From assembly GCA_937990735.1 (NCBI GenBank), contig CALKQT010000039.1:1-14408 (forward strand): a stretch of DNA of 14,408 nucleotides, written 5' to 3'. Position numbers and translations under genes: made by a program. The notes below the pieces were generated by a model. It saw nothing but the letters and a program-made list of their open reading frames with translations. It ran no database searches and was not told the origin of the DNA. Positions 1 through 6,687 of the stretch are shown here, piece after piece; position 1 is the stretch's first letter; each line of letters begins with the position of its first letter. Source of the DNA: an uncultured Campylobacter sp. (lineage in GTDB: Bacteria; Campylobacterota; Campylobacteria; Campylobacterales; Campylobacteraceae).

Positions 1-22
1 TTGCACCTATAACCAGATACAT
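1..22 (-). CDS. 5' end of an unidentified gene (seven codons)
   Basis: Only the start of this gene is present. On the minus strand an ATG at 22-20 opens a frame reading MYLVIGA up to the left edge. A strong Shine-Dalgarno sequence (AAGGAG at 28-33) sits 5 bases upstream and overlaps the stop codon of the Wzz-like gene, so the two genes are co-transcribed. A hydrophobic strand followed by glycine-alanine is common at the start of nucleotide-binding Rossmann folds. Seven residues cannot support a family assignment, so no function is given. Confidence 0.55.
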
Positions 23-27
23 ATTTT

Positions 28-33
28 CTCCTT
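28..33 (-). promoter_or_regulatory. Ribosome binding site of the leftmost gene, overlapping the Wzz-like stop
   Basis: AAGGAG on the coding strand, five bases from the ATG at 22. Two of its bases belong to the TAA that ends the Wzz-like gene, showing that the short Wzz-like frame and its downstream neighbour are directly adjacent and likely coupled. Confidence 0.65.
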
Positions 34-538
34 AAATTTTATTATTTTTTAAATAACTTATCTGTGAATCAATACTTATCAATTGTTCGCGTATAGCCTT
101 TTTATATTCATCTAAAACTATAGCATCTTCTTTGCTTAAATCTGCCACCATCTCATCTATCTGTTTTTTTAGTAATTCGTTTGATTTGGCAAACGCCGTT
201 ATAATAAATATATTGGCGCTATCTTTATCAGCGACGATACTATCAACCGTTACGTTCTTGTCCTTAATATCCTTTAGTCCATCAATATATTTTACTCTAA
301 GCTCATGCATCCGAACGGATCTTTCGGTTATATACTGTGGCATACCAGTTTCATTATTATAATAGGCGGTTTCTACCATCGCCGTTGCTTTATACCATGG
401 AGTAGCAAATAGAATATACAAAAACCCAACCGCAATAAATCCACAAGTTACTATACAAATTTGCTTTTTATATTTCCATATCTTTTTTGCCAAATCTAGC
501 AAATCAATCTCATCATCTTCACAATAATTCTGTTGCAT
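32..538 (-). CDS. Short Wzz-like chain-length determinant protein (N-terminal half only)
   Basis: 168 residues resembling the N-terminal part of Wzz/FepE-type polysaccharide co-polymerases, which sit in the inner membrane and set the modal length of Wzy-made chains. An acidic/basic cytoplasmic leader (residues 1-23) with a DLLDLAKKIWKYKK segment is followed by one hydrophobic helix (about 25-46). A P-W-Y-K-A stretch comes next, as seen after TM1 in the family, then a charged periplasmic region that is probably largely helical. Wzz proteins usually have around 300 or more residues and a second, C-terminal membrane helix. Here the protein stops inside the expected helical arm and has no second helix. 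The start is supported by GGAG about 7 bases upstream, 22 bases after the sugar transferase stop. The stop overlaps the next gene's ribosome binding site, so the short length looks settled and not like a recent frameshift. It could be a truncated remnant or a reduced functional form. Confidence 0.7.
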   Translation of the reverse strand: MQQNYCEDDEIDLLDLAKKIWKYKKQICIVTCGFIAVGFLYILFATPWYKATAMVETAYYNNETGMPQYITERSVRMHELRVKYIDGLKDIKDKNVTVDSIVADKDSANIFIITAFAKSNELLKKQIDEMVADLSKEDAIVLDEYKKAIREQLISIDSQISYLKNNKI

Positions 539-560
539 ATTTCTTCTCCAAATTTAAAAT

Positions 561-1871
561 TTAAATTGCGCCCTCGCGAACAAGGACCACCTTAAAGGTT
601 TTTATGATTATCACGATATCGTTCCATATTGACCAGTTTTTCATATACCACGCATCCATGCCCGCCCTGGTCGCAAAATCCACATCGCTGCGCCCGCTTA
701 CCTGCCAAAGCCCCGTAATGCCGGGCTTGACGGCCAGAATGAGATCTGCATATTCGCCCATATCCTTGCGCTCGTATTGCGCGCACGGGCGAGGACCAAC
801 GATGCTCATTTCGCCCTTTAGGACGTTGATCAGCTGCGGAAGCTCATCTAACGAGCTTTTGCGCAAAAAATCGCCCAGCTTCGTGACGCGCGGATCGTGC
901 TCGTATTTATGATATTTTTCAAAATACTCCACCTCTTGCGGATTTTGCTTTAGATACTGAGCTAAAATTTCATCGCCGTTTTCTTTCATCGAGCGAAATT
1001 TCAGACATCCAAACGGCTTGCCGCCAAATCCCATCCTTTGGTGCGAAAAAAATATGCGTCCCGCGGGCTCTTTTAGCTTCATCATCAGCACGATTACGCC
1101 GAAAATCGGCACCAGCAAAGGAAGCGCTAAGAAAATTAACGCCAAATCAAGCCCGCGTTTAAGAGCTAAATTTAAAGGGCTTTTCAGAGAATTTCGTATC
1201 GCAAAGAGGCTCGTGCGTGAGGCAAAAATGCTATAAATATCCGCCTGCGTAAAATCGTATGAGCGCAGCACGGGGGTGAATAAAATTTCTTTATTTTCCC
1301 TGATGTTGCTCTCGATGAGCTCGTTTAAAGCGCTCGCTTCGAGCCTGCTTCCGCCGATAAACAGCACGTCGTAATCCCTGCCCAGCGCTCTTACATACCC
1401 AAGATATGCGCTTTCTAAAACAGCGCTTTCAAACTCCTCGCCCTCGCCTAAAATTTTTGCCCTCTTTTGCCATAAGCCAAATTTAAAAAGCCTCTTTTTC
1501 GTTACGAGCTTAAAAAGCGGCAAAACCACCGCCATAAAGGCGAAGCTCAAAATAAAGCTGGCACGCGAAAATTCGTAATTAACTTTGATTAAAGCAAGCA
1601 GCGCCAGGCTTAGCAAAAGCCCCAAGAAGCAGCTTTTTACTAAAATTCTACTCTCGTGCCAAAAATCATACCGCCTCGAATAGATCCCCTGATAAAAAAA
1701 CAAAAATATCATTATGACGTAGGATGGCGCAAAGCCCTGATACCTGCCGATATCCAGCAGCACGCTATCGCCGTAAAGCAGATTTTTAAGCACCACGGCA
1801 AGTCCGAAGCAAAGCCAGATGCCGAAAATATCGACCGCCAAGATTATCAAAACGCAGAGTTGCTTTTTCAT
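561..1871 (-). CDS. Undecaprenyl-phosphate sugar-1-phosphate transferase (WbaP/WcaJ type), initiating enzyme
   Basis: 436-residue polyprenyl glycosylphosphotransferase that moves a hexose-1-phosphate from a nucleotide sugar to undecaprenyl phosphate at the inner membrane, starting each repeat unit. About four hydrophobic helices (roughly 5-30, 50-64, 79-96, 103-122) precede a soluble linker and a membrane-embedding helix at about 240-264. The C-terminal catalytic domain carries KFRSM (291-295), SLDELPQ (340-346, with the family's Asp-Glu catalytic dyad at D342-E343), IVGPRP (357-362) and KPGITGLWQVSGRS (382-395). The ATG at 1871 was chosen because AGGAG lies just upstream and it follows the manC stop by one base. 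An upstream in-frame ATG at 1913 would overlap manC by 41 bases and lacks this support. The sugar specificity (glucose, galactose or an N-acetylhexosamine) cannot be read from the sequence. Confidence 0.93.
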   Translation of the reverse strand: MKKQLCVLIILAVDIFGIWLCFGLAVVLKNLLYGDSVLLDIGRYQGFAPSYVIMIFLFFYQGIYSRRYDFWHESRILVKSCFLGLLLSLALLALIKVNYEFSRASFILSFAFMAVVLPLFKLVTKKRLFKFGLWQKRAKILGEGEEFESAVLESAYLGYVRALGRDYDVLFIGGSRLEASALNELIESNIRENKEILFTPVLRSYDFTQADIYSIFASRTSLFAIRNSLKSPLNLALKRGLDLALIFLALPLLVPIFGVIVLMMKLKEPAGRIFFSHQRMGFGGKPFGCLKFRSMKENGDEILAQYLKQNPQEVEYFEKYHKYEHDPRVTKLGDFLRKSSLDELPQLINVLKGEMSIVGPRPCAQYERKDMGEYADLILAVKPGITGLWQVSGRSDVDFATRAGMDAWYMKNWSIWNDIVIIIKTFKVVLVREGAI

Positions 1872-1872
1872 C

Positions 1873-3237
1873 CTAGCTCCTATTAAAATCATCTTGCAGG
1901 CGCACGATATCATCCTCGCCGGTATAGCTGCCGACTTGAGCTTCGATTAGCACGACGGGGATTTTGCCTTCGTTTGCGAGGCGGTGAACCTCGCCCATTC
2001 TAATGAACGTCGATTCATTCTCGCGCAGCAAGAAATTCCGCTCGCCCACAGTCACGGTCGCAGTGCCGCTAACGACGATCCAGTGCTCGTTGCGATGGTA
2101 GTGCTTCTGCAGCGATAGCCGCTTGCCGGGCTTAACGACGATGCGCTTGATCTTATAACCGCGCTCATCTTCGAGCACAGTGTAGCTGCCCCATGGGCGG
2201 TGCGTCGTTACGTGCACGCGCGCCAGATCGCTACCGCCTAGCTGCTCCACCACCTGCTTTACCTTTTGGGTAGAGCCTTTTTTGCATATGAGCAGGGCGT
2301 CTTTAGTATCGACGATAGCGAGATCCTCGACGTCTATGGCGGCTATCGTGCGGCCCGAGCCGATGATGAGATTGTTTTTAGAATTTAGAGCGATATTTTG
2401 CTCGCTAGCGGTGTTGCCGTTCGCGTCTTTGGACAGCTCGGTGTCTAAGCTATCAAAGCTTCCCAGATCGCTCCAGCCTATGTCTGCGGGCACGACCTTA
2501 GCAAGGCTCGTGCGCTCCATAACTGCATAATCGATGCTATCTGCGGGGATCTCTTGCATATCGCCTAGTTTAATTCTAATCGGATTTTCCGCGTTAGAAT
2601 TTTCGTGCGCGCGAACGCAGGCTTCGTAAATTTCAGGACTTTGCGCTTTTAGTTCGCCTAAAAATACGCCCGCTTTAAACATAAACATGCCGCTGTTCCA
2701 GTAAAAATTCCCCGCCGCTATGTAGCTTTGCGCCGCTGCAAGCTCGGGCTTTTCGTGAAATTTTAATACGTCCTCGCCGCTTGCTTCGATATAGCCGTAG
2801 CCCGTATTTGCATCCGCAGGCTTGATACCAAACGTCACCAAAAACCCCTGCTTCGCAAGCTCGCGTGCGCGCAAGACGCTGTTTTTATACGCCGCCTCAT
2901 CTCTAATTAGATGATCGCTCGGCGTTACGAAAACGATCTCCTCGGCCTTTAAGCTCAAACACGCAAGCGCGATCGCAGGAGCCGTGTTTCTGCCGACGGG
3001 CTCGAGTAGAAATTTCACGCCGCGCGCACCCAGAGCCTCAAGCTGATCGAGCGCCAAAAAATACTGCTGCTCGTTTGAGACGACGAGCGTGCGCTCGCAT
3101 AGTGGGGAGTTTCGCTCGTAGCTCATCATAAAAAGCGAGCGATCGTCAAAGAGGCGCACGAACTGCTTTGGCATAAGCGTGCGGCTGATGGGCCACAGCC
3201 TCGTGCCGCTGCCGCCGCTTAGGATTATATTAGTCAT
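1873..3237 (-). CDS. manC: Mannose-1-phosphate guanylyltransferase / mannose-6-phosphate isomerase (type II PMI)
   Basis: Bifunctional cytoplasmic enzyme of 454 residues, close to the family's usual length, supplying GDP-mannose. The N-terminal nucleotidyltransferase domain has the pyrophosphorylase signature GGSGTRLWPISR (8-19), MPKQF (22-26), EPVGRNTAPA (79-88), TPSDHL (105-110), TGYGYI (145-150), FHEKP (160-164) and WNSGMF (180-185). The C-terminal cupin domain, typical of type II phosphomannose isomerases, has RPWG (347-350) and the metal-binding region QKHYHRNEHW (377-386). Its ATG lies inside the end of the upstream glycosyltransferase gene, sharing the eight bases ATGACTAA, which suggests translational coupling. 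It feeds the Gmd/Rmd-like branch two genes upstream. No manB phosphomannomutase is seen in the window, so that step must be encoded elsewhere. The gene is distinctly G+C-richer than the wzx, wzy and rmd genes. Confidence 0.96.
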   Translation of the reverse strand: MTNIILSGGSGTRLWPISRTLMPKQFVRLFDDRSLFMMSYERNSPLCERTLVVSNEQQYFLALDQLEALGARGVKFLLEPVGRNTAPAIALACLSLKAEEIVFVTPSDHLIRDEAAYKNSVLRARELAKQGFLVTFGIKPADANTGYGYIEASGEDVLKFHEKPELAAAQSYIAAGNFYWNSGMFMFKAGVFLGELKAQSPEIYEACVRAHENSNAENPIRIKLGDMQEIPADSIDYAVMERTSLAKVVPADIGWSDLGSFDSLDTELSKDANGNTASEQNIALNSKNNLIIGSGRTIAAIDVEDLAIVDTKDALLICKKGSTQKVKQVVEQLGGSDLARVHVTTHRPWGSYTVLEDERGYKIKRIVVKPGKRLSLQKHYHRNEHWIVVSGTATVTVGERNFLLRENESTFIRMGEVHRLANEGKIPVVLIEAQVGSYTGEDDIVRLQDDFNRS

Positions 3238-4354
3238 TTAGGCCGTCCTTAAATTCCTCATATTTTTTCTCGACGTAGCTTTTGATCTCGGCTTCAAAGC
3301 GTGCGCGCGAAAATTTTAAAGAATTTTCTCTGATTTTTGCAGGCTCAAATTTATCATAATTTTGCTCAAATTTAGCTACGGCGGCGAGCAGCTCCTTTGT
3401 ATTTTGCTCCATAAAATACAGTCCGCCCTCGCCATCGCGCACCGTCTCGCAAGCACCGCCGCGCCCGAAGCAGATCACCGGCGTACCGCATGCCTGCGCC
3501 TCTACGGGCGTAATGCCAAAGTCCTCCTCGGCGGCAAAAACGAACGCCTTGGCTCGCCCCATGAGATCCGCCATCGTCTCATCATCTGCGAAGCCCAAAA
3601 GCTCGACATTTTTGCCCGCCTTTGATTTTATTTTGGCCATATCGGGCCCGTCGCCGATAACGAGCAGCTTTTTATCCGTCTGCGAAAACGCCTCGACGAT
3701 GAGATCAATCTTTTTGTACGGTACCATGCGCGAGGCAGTGAGGTAAAACTCCTCTTTGGCTTCGCGCAGAGCAAATTTATCCACGTCCACGGGCGGATAG
3801 ATGACGTCGCTAGACTTGCCGTATGTTTTTTTGATACGGCGCGCGATGTAATGACTAATAGCGATAAAACAATCAACTCTGTTTATAGTAGATAAATCCC
3901 AAAGGCGAATTTTATGCAAAAAGTACCTCGCCAGCATGCCTTTTAAACCGTGATCTAGCCCGCTTTCGTGCAGATACTGATGATATAGATCCCACGCGTA
4001 GCGGATAGGCGTATACACGTAAGCGATATGAAGTTGGTTGGAGTGCGTCAGCACCCCCTTTGCGACGGCATGCGAACTGGATAGCACTACATCGTAGCCG
4101 CTTAGATCAAACTGCTCGATCGCGAGCGGGAATAGCGGCAGGTAGTTGCGGTATTTATCCTTTGCAAAGGGCAGCTTCTGAATAAAGCTCGTGTGGGCGC
4201 ACTTGCCTTTTAAAATTTTATCTCTGTCGGCATCGCTTAAAAAGTCTATGAGGCTGTAAATTTCAAAATCATCCCAGATATCGATAAAACTCTCGACGCA
4301 TTTCTCCGCGCCCGCATATACACTAAACCAGTCGTGAACAAGAGCCTTTTTCAT
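3230..4354 (-). CDS. GT4 glycosyltransferase, WbaZ-like (probable GDP-mannose- or GDP-rhamnose-dependent)
   Basis: 374-residue GT-B glycosyltransferase of family 4. The N-terminal acceptor domain begins KKALVHDWF with AGAEKCVE at 14-21, a start typical of WbaZ-like mannosyltransferases. The C-terminal donor domain has YPPVD (186-190), VIGDGP (232-237) and the E-x7-E motif EDFGITPVE (277-285). The ATG at 4354 overlaps the reductase stop as ATGA. The in-frame extension to 4408 only reads through the upstream G tract and is rejected as the normal start. No classical AGGAG is visible; the upstream region is a G run followed by CGGGA, so translation may depend on coupling. The first 82 codons are repeated at 6442-6687. 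The gene is G+C-rich (44 of 60 bases in line 3421-3480), unlike its upstream neighbour. The exact donor and linkage are inferred from context only. Confidence 0.87.
   Translation of the reverse strand: MKKALVHDWFSVYAGAEKCVESFIDIWDDFEIYSLIDFLSDADRDKILKGKCAHTSFIQKLPFAKDKYRNYLPLFPLAIEQFDLSGYDVVLSSSHAVAKGVLTHSNQLHIAYVYTPIRYAWDLYHQYLHESGLDHGLKGMLARYFLHKIRLWDLSTINRVDCFIAISHYIARRIKKTYGKSSDVIYPPVDVDKFALREAKEEFYLTASRMVPYKKIDLIVEAFSQTDKKLLVIGDGPDMAKIKSKAGKNVELLGFADDETMADLMGRAKAFVFAAEEDFGITPVEAQACGTPVICFGRGGACETVRDGEGGLYFMEQNTKELLAAVAKFEQNYDKFEPAKIRENSLKFSRARFEAEIKSYVEKKYEEFKDGLND
4109..4354 (-). repeat. 246-base direct repeat, copy A (5' end of the WbaZ-like gene)
   Basis: Matches 6442-6687 in the same orientation with no gaps at a constant offset of 2333 bases. 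By hand count there are 15 mismatches (about 94% identity), with an unbroken identical core at 4196-4307. The homology ends within a base or two of the start codon. The two copies flank gmd and rmd. Confidence 0.95.
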
Positions 4355-5208
4355 TCCCGCCCCCCCCCATACATCCAAATTAAAGTTTTCTTTAGATTGC
4401 TTCGGCATAAATCTATGCCGTATTTTTTAAGCCTAGAGGTATTACAGATGATTTTTTGCGCTTCATCGTTTCGCATAAAGTTTGGATTTTGTACAACTTT
4501 GATATCATGTCCCGAAATTTCTCTCATCAAATCTAGTATCTCAACTATACTGCAACCTATACCGGATCCGATATTAAAAATTTGTTCGTCGCAATTTATA
4601 TGAAGTAATTTTTCATAAATTTTAATTACATCCAAAATATTATTATATTCACGCTGCGGAGTTAAATTTCCAAGCTCGATAATCTTACTTTTTTGTTTAA
4701 AGTGCGAAACTATCTTGGGTATCAAAAAATTACTATTTTGCCCGACGCCGGTATAGTTAAACGGACGGGTTATTAAAATGTTAAAGTCATATTCTTTTGC
4801 TATTTTCTCCATCTCCCACTTGCTCTTTGCGTACGGAGATAGCGGGTTTGGATTTAGATCTTCGGACAAAATTTGCTCTTTTTGCGCACCATAAATCGAG
4901 GCCGAACTTGCCAATATCACTCGTTGCGGTTTAATTTTTAATTCACTTATAGCATCAAGTAAATTTTTACTTCCAGCAAAATTTATATTCTCTATCAGCT
5001 CGGGATTGCTGGGCGCAAAAGCTATGGCGGCTAAATGAATAATGAAATCAGCATTAAATTTTAGAGCACTCTTTATGCTATTTATGTTACTAATATCACA
5101 ATTATTTGTATCTACTCCAAAAATTTCATAACCTAAATTTTCTAAATATTTGCAAAGATAGCGCCCGGTAAATCCATTTGCACCCGTTATTAAAACTTTA
5201 GAACTCAA
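4351..5208 (-). CDS. rmd: GDP-4-keto-6-deoxy-D-mannose reductase-like NAD(P)-dependent SDR enzyme
   Basis: 285-residue extended short-chain dehydrogenase/reductase. It has the nucleotide-binding motif GANGFTG (9-15), SSASIYG (101-107), the catalytic Y-x3-K at Y126/K130 and RPFNYTGVGQ (148-157). The GFTGRYL start and the RPFNYTGVGQ motif resemble Rmd, which reduces the Gmd product to GDP-D-rhamnose. It directly follows gmd, which supports this. Another GDP-6-deoxyhexose reductase or epimerase (for example one giving GDP-6-deoxytalose) is not excluded. The start is a TTG at 5208, placed by GAGG about 8 bases upstream and nested in the gmd 3' end (11-base overlap). The last codons contain the G9 tract, and the stop overlaps the next gene as ATGA. 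Composition is A+T-rich, changing abruptly at the next gene. Confidence 0.78.
   Translation of the reverse strand: MSSKVLITGANGFTGRYLCKYLENLGYEIFGVDTNNCDISNINSIKSALKFNADFIIHLAAIAFAPSNPELIENINFAGSKNLLDAISELKIKPQRVILASSASIYGAQKEQILSEDLNPNPLSPYAKSKWEMEKIAKEYDFNILITRPFNYTGVGQNSNFLIPKIVSHFKQKSKIIELGNLTPQREYNNILDVIKIYEKLLHINCDEQIFNIGSGIGCSIVEILDLMREISGHDIKVVQNPNFMRNDEAQKIICNTSRLKKYGIDLCRSNLKKTLIWMYGGGRE
4360..4368 (-). repeat. Homopolymeric G9 tract, candidate phase-variable site
   Basis: Nine consecutive C on the plus strand (G on the coding strand) lie in the last codons of the rmd-like gene, just upstream of the WbaZ-like start codon. G runs of this length are known slipped-strand mispairing sites in Campylobacter surface-structure genes. 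At nine G the reductase reads YGGGRE and stops. At ten G its frame continues into the glycosyltransferase ATG, giving one fused polypeptide of about 659 residues. At eight G it would run about a dozen codons out of frame and then stop. The tract also occupies the place of the glycosyltransferase ribosome binding site. Confidence 0.8.
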
Positions 5209-6229
5209 AACCGACCTCTACTTTTTTAAGATCCGCTTTTATCATCATCTCGCAAAGAGCTTTAGCATCGGTGGTCGATCGCCAGTCCAATTCATTGTTT
5301 GCCTTAAGCGGATCTCCTATAAGCAAATCCACTTCGGCGGGGCGATAAAATTCCGAGCTAACCTGCACCAAAATATTGCCGTTTTTATCGCGAGCAATTT
5401 CATTCTCGCCGCAGCCTTCAAATTTTAACTCAATATCAAGTGTCTCAAAGCTCAGTTTTACAAAATCCCTAACTGTAGTCGTTTTGTTTGTTGCGAGCAC
5501 AAAGGTATCGGGCTTGTCGTGCTGTAAAATTTTATGCATACCCTGAACATACTCATAAGCATAACCCCAATCGCGTTTGGCATCCAAATTACCAAGAACT
5601 AATTTATCGGCTTTTTTTAGAGCAATCTTGGCAGCCGTATTGGTGATTTTTCTCGTTACGAATTCTAGACCTCTAAGCGGGCTCTCATGGTTAAATAATA
5701 TACCGCTAGAGCCAAAAATACCATAGCTCTCACGATAATTAACCGTCATCCAATGTCCGTAAAGCTTTGCAACTCCATACGGCGAACGTGGATGAAACGG
5801 TGTAGTTTCATTCTGGGGTACCGCCTGAACTTTACCGAACATCTCCGACGTACTGGCTTGATAAAATTTTATATTCTTATCTACTATCCTTATAGCTTCG
5901 AGTAGATTTAATACACCGAGACCGGTTACGCTCGCAGTATGAAAAGGCTCTTTGAAGCTCACCCCTACAAAACTTTGAGCCGCAAGATTATAAATTTCAT
6001 CGGGCTTAGTTTGTGAAATTACGCCTAAAATATTAAACGGATCGGTTAAATCCATCTCAATAATTTTTAAATTTTTATCATTTATGATACCAAGCTCGTT
6101 TATGCGCCACAAATTTAAGCTAGCCGTCCTTCTGCAAGTACCTACAACCTTGTATCCAAGCCCTAAAAGATACTTTGCGAGATACGCCCCGTCTTGACCG
6201 GTTATACCCGTGATCAATGCCGTTTTCAT
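5198..6229 (-). CDS. gmd: GDP-mannose 4,6-dehydratase
   Basis: 343-residue SDR-family enzyme, the usual Gmd length, converting GDP-D-mannose to GDP-4-dehydro-6-deoxy-D-mannose in the cytoplasm. Diagnostic features are the N-terminal GITGQDGAYLAKYL (G8, G11 and G14 of the cofactor motif), the R-R-T-A-S stretch near 33-37, NLAAQSFVGVSF (81-92), STSEMFG (126-132), the catalytic Y151/K155 in SPYGVAK, and LFNHESPLRG (178-187). The ATG at 6229 has a good AAGGAG at 6235-6240. Upstream is only a 26-base gap from the original end of the broken glycosyltransferase remnant. Downstream the gene overlaps the rmd-like reductase, so Gmd and reductase form a two-gene GDP-6-deoxyhexose cassette drawing on ManC's GDP-mannose. 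The cassette is enclosed by the 246-base direct repeats. Confidence 0.96.
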   Translation of the reverse strand: MKTALITGITGQDGAYLAKYLLGLGYKVVGTCRRTASLNLWRINELGIINDKNLKIIEMDLTDPFNILGVISQTKPDEIYNLAAQSFVGVSFKEPFHTASVTGLGVLNLLEAIRIVDKNIKFYQASTSEMFGKVQAVPQNETTPFHPRSPYGVAKLYGHWMTVNYRESYGIFGSSGILFNHESPLRGLEFVTRKITNTAAKIALKKADKLVLGNLDAKRDWGYAYEYVQGMHKILQHDKPDTFVLATNKTTTVRDFVKLSFETLDIELKFEGCGENEIARDKNGNILVQVSSEFYRPAEVDLLIGDPLKANNELDWRSTTDAKALCEMMIKADLKKVEVGFEF

Positions 6230-6303
6230 TTCTACTCCTTAAATTTTTTTATATTTTACAGTTTATTAACTAAATTTATAATTTTTTGTACTGATTCTTC
6301 TCA

Positions 6304-6374
6304 GCTAAATATTTTTATATTTTCAAAGCCTTTGATGTGAAGTTCATTTTGTAAATTTTCATCATTTAAAACCA
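6304..6374 (-). repeat. Direct repeat of a glycosyltransferase 3' end (paired with 6735-6805)
   Basis: This 71-base stretch of the broken remnant aligns without gaps to 6735-6805 in the adjacent intact glycosyltransferase (offset 431 bases), with 11 mismatches by hand count, about 85% identity. Both encode the segment just before the FSW motif near the C-terminus. The remnant's tail is therefore either a divergent duplicate of its neighbour's tail or the end of a close relative. Confidence 0.8.
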
Positions 6375-6441
6375 TTTGAATCTTGCCTCTCATATCTTCC
6401 ACTCTATATGGATTAAAATGGATAACACCACCTCCTCCACT

Positions 6442-6687
6442 AAACTGCTCAATGGCAAACGGAAATAACGGCAGGTAGTTGCGGTATTTATCCTTTGCAA
6501 AGGGCAGCTTCTGAATAAAGTTCGTGCAGGCGCACTTGCCTTTTAAAATTTTATCTCTGTCGGCATCGCTTAAAAAGTCTATGAGGCTGTAAATTTCAAA
6601 ATCATCCCAGATATCGATAAAACTCTCGACGCATTTCTCCACGCCCACATATACACTAAACCAGTCGTGGATAAGGGCTTTTTTCAT
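6442..6687 (-). repeat. 246-base direct repeat, copy B (5' part of the broken glycosyltransferase)
   Basis: Second copy of the repeat at 4109-4354, same orientation, 15 mismatches by hand count and no gaps. Most differences lie toward the ends of the repeat; the central 112 bases are identical. Recombination between the two copies would remove 2333 bases carrying rmd and gmd, and would place an intact WbaZ-like gene directly behind the 6684-7754 glycosyltransferase. Confidence 0.95.

Larger units (their letters stand above)
6256..6687 (-). pseudogene. Chimeric, internally deleted GT4 glycosyltransferase remnant with a nonsense codon
   Basis: The first 82 codons match the start of the WbaZ-like gene at 3230-4354 (about 94% DNA identity over 246 bases). 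At about 6442 the sequence jumps in frame, after EQF, to the last 60 or so residues of a different GT4 protein, similar to the end of the adjacent upstream glycosyltransferase (NLQNEL and KGFEN are shared). Most of both Rossmann domains, including the E-x7-E motif, is missing. The frame stops at 6301-6303 with TGA where the neighbour has TGG in FSWE. Beyond it the frame continues EESVQKIINLVNKL to a natural stop at 6256. This is a G-to-A nonsense change in an already deleted gene. The ATG overlaps the upstream gene's stop as ATGA, so a 128-residue product might still be translated. No glycosyltransferase activity is expected. Confidence 0.9.

Noticed and set aside
561..4354. A novel defence, mobile or regulatory system in the window.
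   Set aside because: Every intact gene fits a polysaccharide assembly locus. No nuclease, transposase, integrase, toxin-antitoxin pair or repeat array was seen on either strand.
4352..4408. Longer N-terminus for the WbaZ-like glycosyltransferase starting at 4408.
   Set aside because: The extra residues are the rmd 3' end read in another frame through the G tract. The broken copy at 6687 begins at the shorter ATG, and homology between the copies ends there.
6230..6300. A+T-rich stretch before gmd as a promoter or terminator.
   Set aside because: Most of it is the recoverable coding tail of the broken glycosyltransferase. TATAAA-like words occur everywhere in this composition, and I see no -35 partner or stem-loop followed by a T run.
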